A stretch of DNA of 5,562 nucleotides from Candidatus Heimdallarchaeota archaeon (GTDB lineage: Archaea; Asgardarchaeota; Heimdallarchaeia; Heimdallarchaeales; Kariarchaeaceae). The stretch spans positions 1 through 5,562 of the forward strand of contig JACZSS010000231.1 of NCBI GenBank assembly GCA_022574115.1, in the 5' to 3' direction. Each line of letters begins with the position of its first letter. The first letter of the stretch is position 1. Made by a program: the position numbers and the translations under genes. Of the stretch, positions 1 to 4,887 are shown in pieces. The notes below the pieces were generated by a model, which was given only the letters and a program-made list of their open reading frames with translations, was not told the origin of the DNA and searched no databases.

Positions 1-269
1 AGAAATTGGTAATTTAGATTGTTTAAAACGAACTGGTTTCCTTCAAATTCACCATTGAAAATGTCGGTTTGCAGGAGTCTTCCTACTTTCTCTTCAACCT
101 CAATTTTGCTCATATCTAATAATGAGACCAAGACTTTTAGATCGACTCGTCTCAATAGAGCGATACTTCCAATTAATGTGGCTAACTGACGATCTGTTAA
201 CCGGGAAAAATATGGTTTACAATAAGTGACCGGATCAATCATTTTGTCACTTAAATAAACATCCTCCAT
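1..269 (-). CDS. Partial winged-helix (PCI/HTH-like) protein, N-terminus only
   Basis: This reading frame begins at an ATG whose first base is 269 and stays open to the left edge, giving 89 residues that start MEDVYLSDKMIDPVTYCKPY. An in-frame TAA lies 18 bases upstream of the ATG, so the start is well bounded. Residues 41-82 (RVDLKVLVSLLDMSK..., then VEEKVGRLL, then FNGEFEGNQFVL) have the helix-turn-helix and beta-wing layout of a winged helix. They most resemble the C-terminal winged helix of PCI domains (basic/acidic start, 'L..LL.msk.evEekv.rLL', then a wing with NGE.EG). Only about 40 residues precede it, so a full PCI solenoid cannot lie N-terminal to it. DNA binding or protein-protein contact are both possible. 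The protein is not recognised by name and its C-terminal part is unseen. A TATA-like box lies 39-46 bases upstream of the ATG. Confidence 0.7.
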   Translation of the reverse strand, partial: MEDVYLSDKMIDPVTYCKPYFSRLTDRQLATLIGSIALLRRVDLKVLVSLLDMSKIEVEEKVGRLLQTDIFNGEFEGNQFVLNNLNYQF

Positions 270-307
270 CTTACTACTTCTTCCTTACATAATCTTGATC
301 TTCCATG

Positions 308-315
308 TATATATT
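308..315 (-). promoter_or_regulatory. TATA-like box for the left-edge winged-helix gene
   Basis: Read on the minus strand the sequence is AATATATA. Its centre is about 42 bases from the ATG at 269, so transcription would start near 285 and leave a leader of about 15 bases with AAGGAAG in it. The box sits between the pdxT stop and the next start, which suggests the downstream gene has its own promoter. Identified by eye only. Confidence 0.4.
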
Positions 316-327
316 ACATTGGTTTTG

Positions 328-350
328 AATTTTCTGCATTTTAGAAAATT
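328..350. repeat. Perfect 8-bp inverted repeat at the pdxT stop codon
   Basis: The arms AATTTTCT (328-335) and AGAAAATT (343-350) are exact reverse complements separated by 7 bases. The right arm overlaps the TAA stop of pdxT (349-351). The repeat lies just upstream of the TATA-like box at 308-315 on the minus strand. It could be a weak hairpin at the 3' end of the pdxST mRNA, or an operator for the next gene. The stem is AT-only apart from one G-C pair, so it is not a strong terminator. Confidence 0.5.
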
Positions 351-966
351 AAGGCGGAGTAAGATGATTTCTGACCGTTTTTAAAAATTCTTCATGAATT
401 CTCGTATCCTTTGCCAATTCTGGGTGAAATGTGCTTGCCAAAATATTGCCCTGCCTAATTAATACTGGTTCTTCGTTTAATGTAGCTAAAACTTCTACTT
501 CAGGTGATATTTTGATGATACGAGGTGCACGAATAAATATTCCTTTAAAATTTTCGCCAATACCTTGTATGTCCATTAGTGTTGAAAATGAGTCGGCTTG
601 TCGACCATAGCCGTTCCGAATCATTTCGATATCTAAAAATGGAAATGCACCTTTTTTCAATTCTGTTTCTTTTCTCCGTCTGACATTTTTGGACAAAAGA
701 ATTGCACCAGCACAAGTACCAAAAACTGGTAAATTTCTCTCCAGGGCCCTATGTACTGCTTGGAGCATTCCACTCTTCTGACCTATCAATTTCATAGCCC
801 CGCTTTCGCCCCCAGGCAGGACTAATCCGTCTAGTCCTTCAAGCTCATGTGGGAGGATAACTCTGTTTAACTTAATATCGATCTGTAATGATGCTGCTGC
901 TGCGAGAATCGCTCGCTCGTGTTCCTCAATTGCTCCTTGGATAGCGAGAATACCTATGTTCATCAT
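349..966 (-). CDS. pdxT: Pyridoxal 5'-phosphate synthase glutaminase subunit PdxT
   Basis: PdxT hydrolyses glutamine and channels the ammonia to PdxS for cytosolic synthesis of pyridoxal 5'-phosphate (vitamin B6). The protein has 205 residues, normal for this class I glutamine amidotransferase. It starts MNIGILAIQGAIEEH, the typical PdxT N-terminus. The oxyanion segment LPGGES is at 50-55, the nucleophile is Cys85 in FGTCAGAILL, the family signature RNGYGRQADSF is at 117-127, and the rest of the triad is His181/Glu183 in TFHPEL. After GGES the usual Thr-Thr is Gly-Ala. The gene follows pdxS by 53 bases on the same strand, so the two are an operon making the PdxS12-PdxT12 complex. An AAGGTAAC motif about 8-10 bases before the first ATG supports that start over the adjacent second ATG. 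The identification is secure. Confidence 0.96.
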   Translation of the reverse strand: MMNIGILAIQGAIEEHERAILAAAASLQIDIKLNRVILPHELEGLDGLVLPGGESGAMKLIGQKSGMLQAVHRALERNLPVFGTCAGAILLSKNVRRRKETELKKGAFPFLDIEMIRNGYGRQADSFSTLMDIQGIGENFKGIFIRAPRIIKISPEVEVLATLNEEPVLIRQGNILASTFHPELAKDTRIHEEFLKTVRNHLTPP

Positions 967-973
967 CTAAAAA

Positions 974-982
974 GTTACCTTT
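974..982 (-). promoter_or_regulatory. Ribosome-binding site of pdxT
   Basis: Minus-strand AAAGGTAAC ends about 7 bases before the pdxT ATG at 966. The 8-mer AAGGTAAC recurs before pdxS, and AGGT can pair with the ACCU of the archaeal 16S rRNA 3' end. It favours the first of the two tandem ATG codons. Confidence 0.5.
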
Positions 983-1019
983 GGTTTTAGAGTAATTGAG
1001 CTGACTCTTTGTCTGCGTG

Positions 1020-1967
1020 TTAAATATTAGATCCTCGAGACTGAATCTTAGCTTCTTCAGCCATTGACGAGATCCCTAATCCTGCCATAGCTAATTTTTC
1101 ATTAACCATTTCTTGAGCTTCCAGAACTTTATCTGGATTTTCCCAATGTGTCACCGCGTAAACAATTGCTGCCGCTCGATTCTCCGGATCTTCTGATTTG
1201 TAGATCCCACTCCCAACAAATACCCCATCACAACTCATTCTCATCATCATCGCCGCGTCAGCTGGCGTTGCAATTCCACCAGCAGCAAAATTAACAACTT
1301 GTAGTCGACCAAGTTCACCAACTTTAAGAGCGGTTTCATAACTTACCCTCATTTCCCGCGCTAGGATTAGTAGTTCCTGAGGATTGTCTTTGGCACCCAC
1401 CACATCTCTAATTCCTTTATTTACTAATCGCATGTGCCGGATGGCTTCACTAACATCTCCTGTACCGGCTTCTCCTTTGGTTCGAATCATTGCGGTTCCT
1501 TCTTCAACTCGTCTCAAAGCTTCGCCTAAATTTCTGCAACCATTGATAAATGGAACTGTAAATGGCCACTTCCATACGTGAGATGCCTCATTTGCAGGTG
1601 TTAAGACTTCAGATTCATCAATCATATCAACTCCTAGTTCTTGAAGTAGGTGTGCTTCCTGTGTGTGCCCAATTCTGCATTTTGCCATTACCGGAATTGA
1701 AATGGTTTCCATAACTTCTTTTATAGCGCTGGCTGTTGCCATTCTGGCCACTCCACCCTTTCCCCGGATGTCAGCTGGTAGTTTATCGAGAACCATAACA
1801 GCAACTGCACCTGCATCTTCTGCAATGCCTGCTTGCGTAGGATTTGTCACATCCATAACTACTCCATGTTTCACCATATTTGCAAATCCCCGTTTCAATT
1901 CGGTGGATCCCAGTTGGATTTCAATATTCTCGTAAGTTTTTAGTGGCGTATAGTCGAGCTTGGACAT
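1020..1967 (-). CDS. pdxS: Pyridoxal 5'-phosphate synthase lyase subunit PdxS
   Basis: PdxS condenses ribose 5-phosphate (or ribulose 5-phosphate), glyceraldehyde 3-phosphate and ammonia into pyridoxal 5'-phosphate, by the route independent of deoxyxylulose phosphate. The 315-residue protein is a complete (beta/alpha)8 barrel of the Snz/PdxS family. Matching by eye to Bacillus subtilis PdxS, Asp24 corresponds to Asp39 (VVMDVTNPTQA), the first Schiff-base lysine Lys81 to Lys96 (IPVMAKCRIGH), and the second, Lys149, to Lys164 (IRTKGEAGTG). Phosphate-binding loops are NFAAGGIATPADAA (226-239) and FVGSGIYKS (250-258). The N-terminus is about 15 residues longer than the bacterial protein. It is the first gene of the pdxST operon, with a TATA-like box 32-43 bases upstream of the ATG and an AAGGTAACC ribosome-binding site. 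All catalytic residues are present, so the enzyme should be active. Confidence 0.97.
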   Translation of the reverse strand: MSKLDYTPLKTYENIEIQLGSTELKRGFANMVKHGVVMDVTNPTQAGIAEDAGAVAVMVLDKLPADIRGKGGVARMATASAIKEVMETISIPVMAKCRIGHTQEAHLLQELGVDMIDESEVLTPANEASHVWKWPFTVPFINGCRNLGEALRRVEEGTAMIRTKGEAGTGDVSEAIRHMRLVNKGIRDVVGAKDNPQELLILAREMRVSYETALKVGELGRLQVVNFAAGGIATPADAAMMMRMSCDGVFVGSGIYKSEDPENRAAAIVYAVTHWENPDKVLEAQEMVNEKLAMAGLGISSMAEEAKIQSRGSNI

Positions 1968-1970
1968 CTT

Positions 1971-1979
1971 GGTTACCTT
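1971..1979 (-). promoter_or_regulatory. Ribosome-binding site of pdxS
   Basis: Minus-strand AAGGTAACC sits 3 bases before the ATG at 1967, with 7 bases between AAGGT and the ATG, which is normal Shine-Dalgarno spacing. It shares AAGGTAAC with the site before pdxT. Confidence 0.55.
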
Positions 1980-1998
1980 ATTTATTACTATGAAAGCG

Positions 1999-2010
1999 TT
2001 AAATAAATAA
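1999..2010 (-). promoter_or_regulatory. TATA-like box of the pdxST operon
   Basis: Minus-strand TTATTTATTTAA is an AT-only box centred about 37 bases before the pdxS ATG. Archaeal spacing would put the transcription start near 1978, giving a leader of about 10 bases that still carries most of the ribosome-binding site. No convincing BRE is seen upstream of it. Confidence 0.45.
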
Positions 2011-2050
2011 TTAGTGGTGATAATAAATATTTTTCGTGATGTAATTGCTC

Positions 2051-2082
2051 TAGGATTTAACCTATTGTTCGGGTTGAACGAT
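2051..2082. repeat. Two adjoining interrupted palindromes in the divergent promoter region
   Basis: The first is TAGG-N6-CCTA (2051-2064). The second, overlapping it by one base, is ATTGTTC-N5-GAACGAT (2064-2082), a 7-bp arm pair with one mismatch that would be a G-U pair in RNA. The second ends immediately before the BRE/TATA box of the plus-strand PaaA-like gene, a common position for a dimeric activator or repressor site. This is a candidate operator by position and symmetry only. Confidence 0.35.
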
Positions 2083-2096
2083 CGAAAATTTATAAT
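2083..2096 (+). promoter_or_regulatory. BRE and TATA box for the PaaA-like gene
   Basis: CGAAAA followed by TTTATAAT matches the purine-rich BRE plus TATA arrangement of archaeal promoters. Transcription would start near 2118, giving a leader of roughly 25 bases if translation starts at the ATC at 2145. A start at the downstream ATG (2223) would need a leader of over 100 bases, unlike the other genes here. Confidence 0.5.
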
Positions 2097-2144
2097 GCGT
2101 AGAAACTTAGCCTAATTTGGTAGATCGTCATTAGTACAAGAGGT

Positions 2145-2222
2145 ATCAAAACAGGCAAATTTGCGAAAATTAGAAAATTTGAAACACCAAGTGAATTACC
2201 GGACGAATATCATTCACTTTTA
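2145..2222 (+). other. Probable N-terminal coding extension of the PaaA-like gene, with ATC as start codon
   Basis: The frame of the PaaA-like gene is open upstream of its first ATG, back to a TAG at 2121-2123. The 26 codons from 2145 read in two parts, IKTGKFAKIRKF then ETPSELPDEYHSLL. The 'P..LP/MPDEY...L' segment is what PaaA-family proteins normally carry just before the first diiron helix. There is no ATG, GTG or TTG in this stretch. The ATC at 2145 directly follows AGAGGT, and AGGT-ATC-AAA-ACA resembles the crotonase start AGGTA-ATG-AAA-ACC. Either ATC is used as a rare start, or an ATG has lost its G through mutation or sequencing error. Confidence 0.5.
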
Positions 2223-2888
2223 ATGAAAATGCTCTTCGTTCAAGGAGATACCGAATTTGCAAGTGTCGAGCAACATCGCGATTGGCAACTCAATGCTCCG
2301 ACAGCTGAAGATCGATGGATATTGGCAAGAATTGTTGCCGACGAGGTTAGACATGGTCTTACGATGGTTCGACTCCTTAAGACCTTTGGGGAAGAAGGTG
2401 AAAAAGCAGTTGCAACTCTGTTGAAACGAAGGATGGGTGAACATACGCTTGATGCCTTCAATATAGAATTCAAGAATTGGGCTCACGTTTGCGCTTTCAC
2501 GTGTTTCGTTGACCGAGTTGGATTGTATCAGTTAGAATCCTTTGAAGAGTGTTCTTTTGCGCCATTAGCTAGGCAAATCCCCTTAATGTTAAACGAGGAA
2601 CAGCTACATATCGGGTTTGGATTAAATGGGTTGAGAAAAATTATCAATCGTGATGACTATCCTGGTACCAAGGAAGATGTTCAGGAGGCCATCGATTTTT
2701 GGATTCCACGAGCGTTGGACATGTTTGGTCACAAAGATTCTTCAAGTTCCGTCCTTGCACAAGAGCTGGGGATAAAAAAATGGCAAAATGAGGAAATGAG
2801 AGTAAGATATTATAAAGAAGTCACAGGAATTTGCGAAAGTCTTGGTGTACAAATTCCATCCATTGAAAGTGGCCGAAACATTAATTAG
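2223..2888 (+). CDS. PaaA-like ferritin-fold diiron protein (phenylacetyl-CoA epoxidase catalytic-subunit family)
   Basis: This entry covers the frame from its first ATG (221 residues). The true product probably starts upstream at 2145 and has about 247 residues. The protein resembles PaaA/PaaC of the ring 1,2-phenylacetyl-CoA epoxidase and BoxB, soluble four-helix-bundle diiron enzymes that activate oxygen on CoA-thioester substrates. Candidate metal ligands, numbered from the ATG, are Glu11 (QGDTEFAS), Glu41 and His44 (DEVRH), Asp97 (CFVDRVG), and Glu126 and His129 (EEQLH). The intervals between ligands (30, 3, 53, 29, 3) are close to those I recall for PaaA, so the site looks intact. No PaaB, PaaC or PaaE gene lies nearby. 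It is convergent with the repeat-protein gene, stop codons overlapping. No ribosome-binding site precedes this ATG. The family is fairly sure; substrate and reaction are unknown, and a stand-alone diiron role is possible. Confidence 0.8.
   Translation: MKMLFVQGDTEFASVEQHRDWQLNAPTAEDRWILARIVADEVRHGLTMVRLLKTFGEEGEKAVATLLKRRMGEHTLDAFNIEFKNWAHVCAFTCFVDRVGLYQLESFEECSFAPLARQIPLMLNEEQLHIGFGLNGLRKIINRDDYPGTKEDVQEAIDFWIPRALDMFGHKDSSSSVLAQELGIKKWQNEEMRVRYYKEVTGICESLGVQIPSIESGRNIN
2774..2780 (-). terminator. T7 tract, candidate terminator for the minus-strand repeat-protein transcript
   Basis: Seven consecutive A on the plus strand give T7 on the minus strand, about 105 bases past the stop of the minus-strand gene and inside the convergent PaaA-like gene. 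Archaeal RNA polymerase can terminate at T-tracts without a hairpin. The tract may simply encode Lys-Lys. Confidence 0.2.
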
Positions 2889-3754
2889 TTTAGCTCTTCA
2901 TTTTCGCGTAATTTTTCTTTAATAATCTGTAACAATTTTTCGTCATGCTCGCTTAATAAAAGAATCTTCAGATATTTTGGTGATGTAATTTTTTCAAATG
3001 CTAGACTACGATACGTTATATCAGGTTCGTTCACGGCAAATTTAAAGGCGATATCCTCACGGTGTCCGATTTTTGAAAATGCGTTCATCCGACACGTTTC
3101 ACTTTTTGCTTCGAAACAGATTTGTTCTAATTGACTTTCATTATGAATCTTTTCAACAACGATATGGCAAATCTCGTCGTCTTGGGTTGTAAGACTTAGA
3201 TCTACTAGTAATTGTGTATCGGTAATTAGAAGTAAGCTACCGAGTCGGAGGGAGGGACTTTTTCCATTTAAATATAATTGATACCAATATGTATCTCCTC
3301 GATGTAAATCCGTCTCACATCGAAATAATAGATCTCCTACTTCTCTATTTGTCAGCGTTGCAGTAATAGATGTAGTGGTGAGATAGCTGAGAACAAAGTT
3401 CAAATCGGAGACTTGAAATAGACAATTAACAATTACAGTGGAGTGCCACTCTTTTCCTCGTTCAAAGCCCAGTGTGAAATTTAGAAATTGTTTGAAGTAA
3501 AAATCTTTGTTAATTTTCGATAAAAGTGACCAGAAAAATAAAGGAAAAAATGTTTGTTCCAAAATATTTGGAACATCTAAATTTTTGTAAATTGTCTCCA
3601 TATCACATATTAACGTTATCTTCTGGAGATTATCGTTAATCTGGATATCTAATTCCTTCAGCTGAGGATCAGTTAACTCCTTAGACTTGAATTTGATAAT
3701 TTTCCTGTTGATGGTTTCGATCTGATTGACAGGACCCCTTTTACCAGCATTCAT
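2885..3754 (-). CDS. Unrecognised alpha-helical protein with C-terminal HEAT-like repeats
   Basis: I do not recognise this protein as a whole. From the ATG at 3754 it has 289 residues. The last third contains four repeats of about 27 residues (180-206, 207-233, 234-260, 261-286). Each has the pattern 'xL..i...e.d..vr..a.ekI', for example SQLEQICFEAK / MNAFSKIGHRE and DIAFKFAVNEPD / YRSLAFEKI. This resembles bacterial HEAT-like or leucine-rich-variant solenoid repeats that mediate protein contacts. The middle is hydrophobic and aromatic (TFFPLFFWSLL), but no clear membrane segment or signal peptide is seen. An earlier ATG at 3823 would give 312 residues but would overlap the crotonase gene by 59 bases. 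The ATG at 3754 lies 10 bases after that gene's stop. Neither start has a clear ribosome-binding site. It is probably co-transcribed with the crotonase. Role unknown. Confidence 0.75.
   Translation of the reverse strand: MNAGKRGPVNQIETINRKIIKFKSKELTDPQLKELDIQINDNLQKITLICDMETIYKNLDVPNILEQTFFPLFFWSLLSKINKDFYFKQFLNFTLGFERGKEWHSTVIVNCLFQVSDLNFVLSYLTTTSITATLTNREVGDLLFRCETDLHRGDTYWYQLYLNGKSPSLRLGSLLLITDTQLLVDLSLTTQDDEICHIVVEKIHNESQLEQICFEAKSETCRMNAFSKIGHREDIAFKFAVNEPDITYRSLAFEKITSPKYLKILLLSEHDEKLLQIIKEKLRENEELN
2912..2940 (+). terminator. T-rich tracts, candidate terminator for the PaaA-like transcript
   Basis: TTTTTCTTT (2912-2920) and TTTTT (2936-2940) lie 24-52 bases after the PaaA-like stop codon on the plus strand, inside the 3' end of the convergent gene. 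T-tracts of this kind can end transcription in archaea. No hairpin is seen, and in an AT-rich genome such runs are common. Confidence 0.3.
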
Positions 3755-3764
3755 ACAATCGAAA

Positions 3765-4595
3765 TTATGATACCCAGTTAGGATCTCGTTTTTCCATGTA
3801 AGCTGCTGTTCCTTCAACGGCATTTGGATGCCCGAATAACCTGTTTTGTAGTTCTCTCTCTAATGTCAAACCCTCGTGAAGCGACATTTCAGTTCCAGAT
3901 ACAACTGCTCGTTTGATCAATCCGATGGTAAATGATGGTTTACTCAACAGCTGATTGAGATACTCTGATAATCCCTCATCAAATTTATCACCGTCAAAAA
4001 CGTAATTTACTAACCCCAAAGCCATTGCCTCATCAGCCGTAAGTAATCGACCCGTGATCATTAAATCAATTGCCTGACTGTTGCCAATAATTCGAGCTAA
4101 TCGTTGGGTACCTCCAGTACCTGGGAGTACTCCCAAATTTGACTCAGGTAAACCTACTCGGTATGTTTTACCTTCTGCAGATCCACGGGCCATAATTCTT
4201 ACGTCTGCTGACATTGCGATTTCCAACCCACCTCCAACTGTATGCCCATTCATTGCAGCAATAACGACTTTAGGGGTCTGTTCGAATTTCGATAGAGTCT
4301 CGTTTGCGTGTAAACAAAAATTTCCTTTAGTTCCTGGTGTGCATGCCTGTAGATAGGTAATTTCGGCACCCGCACTAAACGCACCCGGTAAACGATTGCG
4401 TATGAGGATTACCTTAGCTTCATCATCGTACCTAGCTTCAAGTATGGCATTGTCCATTTGTTGAAAAAATGCATGGGAGTAGGTATTCATTTTCCGATTA
4501 TTGGTTAGTTCCACAACTCCAACATTCCCATCCAGTTTGTATTCTACTAAACTTAAGTTGTCGGATTCAATGTAGGTGGCATTGGGGGTTTTCAT
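3765..4595 (-). CDS. Enoyl-CoA hydratase/isomerase family (crotonase) protein
   Basis: The crotonase fold stabilises an enolate of an acyl-CoA; hydratases add water to trans-2-enoyl-CoA. The 276-residue protein has the family landmarks in order. The first oxyanion loop is GAFSAGAEI (71-79). The second is NGHTVGGGLEIAMSADVRI (116-134), with Glu125 at the position of the first catalytic glutamate. VGLPESNLGVLPGTGGTQRL (147-166) carries Glu151 at the position of the second. Both hydratase glutamates are therefore present, which favours a true hydratase over an isomerase or hydrolase. TADEAMALGLVNYVF (186-200) and a normal C-terminal helical region follow, so the gene is intact. The start at 4595 is the only ATG before residue 36. 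A TATA-like box about 25 bases upstream implies a leaderless mRNA. Exact substrate unknown; a role with the PaaA-like protein is only a guess. Confidence 0.92.
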   Translation of the reverse strand: MKTPNATYIESDNLSLVEYKLDGNVGVVELTNNRKMNTYSHAFFQQMDNAILEARYDDEAKVILIRNRLPGAFSAGAEITYLQACTPGTKGNFCLHANETLSKFEQTPKVVIAAMNGHTVGGGLEIAMSADVRIMARGSAEGKTYRVGLPESNLGVLPGTGGTQRLARIIGNSQAIDLMITGRLLTADEAMALGLVNYVFDGDKFDEGLSEYLNQLLSKPSFTIGLIKRAVVSGTEMSLHEGLTLERELQNRLFGHPNAVEGTAAYMEKRDPNWVS

Positions 4596-4714
4596 TACCT
4601 AAGGATGCTGCAAAAGTATTTAATAGATACTTTCGTGCTTTGGACTGCAGAACCTTTAATATCACCCATCAACGCCTTATTGTCACATCTAACAGACATC
4701 AGTTCATTTCTCAT
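4595..4714 (-). CDS. Questionable 39-residue ORF overlapping the crotonase start
   Basis: A minus-strand ORF starts at ATG 4714, encodes 39 residues (beginning MRNELMSVRCDNKALMGD) and ends at a TAA whose last base is the A of the crotonase ATG, forming TAATG. Such overlap is typical of translational coupling. A purine-rich stretch containing AGGAG lies upstream, but its spacing of about 17 bases is too long for a good ribosome-binding site. The peptide matches nothing I know. The better-placed TATA-like box inside this ORF suggests the crotonase mRNA begins at its own ATG, so this may be a chance ORF. Confidence 0.15.
   Translation of the reverse strand: MRNELMSVRCDNKALMGDIKGSAVQSTKVSIKYFCSILR
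4617..4625 (-). promoter_or_regulatory. TATA-like box of the crotonase gene (leaderless start)
   Basis: On the minus strand TATTAAATA is centred about 25 bases before the crotonase ATG. At the usual archaeal distance transcription would begin at or within a few bases of the ATG. A CGAAAG sequence lies about 10 bases further upstream, a little far for a BRE. The AGGTA touching the ATG is then not a usable Shine-Dalgarno site. Confidence 0.45.
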
Positions 4715-4752
4715 CACTTTTTCTTCTTATCTCCTAGGGAGTTAATAAAATA

Positions 4753-4786
4753 ATGCGATCTTTACGATAGAGTCGTACGAACGCAT
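4753..4786. repeat. Nested inverted repeat in the intergenic region
   Basis: Outer arms ATGCG (4753-4757) and CGCAT (4782-4786) enclose inner arms TACGA (4763-4767) and TCGTA (4773-4777) around a 5-base loop. The internal loops are of 5 and 4 bases. The right part includes the palindrome TCGTACGA (4773-4780). It lies between the divergent crotonase and tnpA genes and could be an RNA hairpin, a protein-binding site, or part of the left end of the mobile element. The rest of 4596-4887 shows no convincing gene. Confidence 0.35.
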
Positions 4787-4887
4787 AAAGGCGCCCATTC
4801 AGGTAATCTCGCACCGTAGCTCATAGTCAGTTAATTCTCTTAGAAAATCAACCACATTATTAACAAGGAAGTACGTATTCATGTAAT

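Noticed and set aside
989..1008. AGAGT/ACTCT inverted repeat in the pdxS-pdxT gap
   Set aside because: Only 5 bp with a 10-base loop, expected by chance.
1384..1935. Plus-strand open frames opposite pdxS
   Set aside because: They are antisense shadows of a fully conserved enzyme gene with no family resemblance of their own.
2124..2222. Alternative frame one base on from the PaaA-like frame (reads SSLVQEVSKQANLRKLEN...)
   Set aside because: It looks coiled-coil-like but ends at a TAA at 2221, has no start, and overlaps the frame with clear PaaA-family sequence.
2220..2486. Minus-strand open frames opposite the PaaA-like gene
   Set aside because: Antisense to the diiron-ligand helices; no ribosome-binding site and no recognisable protein.
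3755..3823. The 23-residue longer N-terminus of the repeat protein
   Set aside because: It would overlap the crotonase coding region by 59 bases and has no ribosome-binding site; the ATG at 3754, just after the crotonase stop, is the simpler choice, though not proven.
4081..4753. Plus-strand open frames opposite the crotonase gene and in the adjoining intergenic region
   Set aside because: Antisense or chance frames; low-complexity translations without recognisable motifs.
4811..4880. A TAGCTCA stretch with following bases resembling the 5' half of a tRNA (D-arm)
   Set aside because: No matching acceptor stem, anticodon arm or T-loop (GGTTCGAATCC-like) follows; the resemblance is confined to one heptamer.
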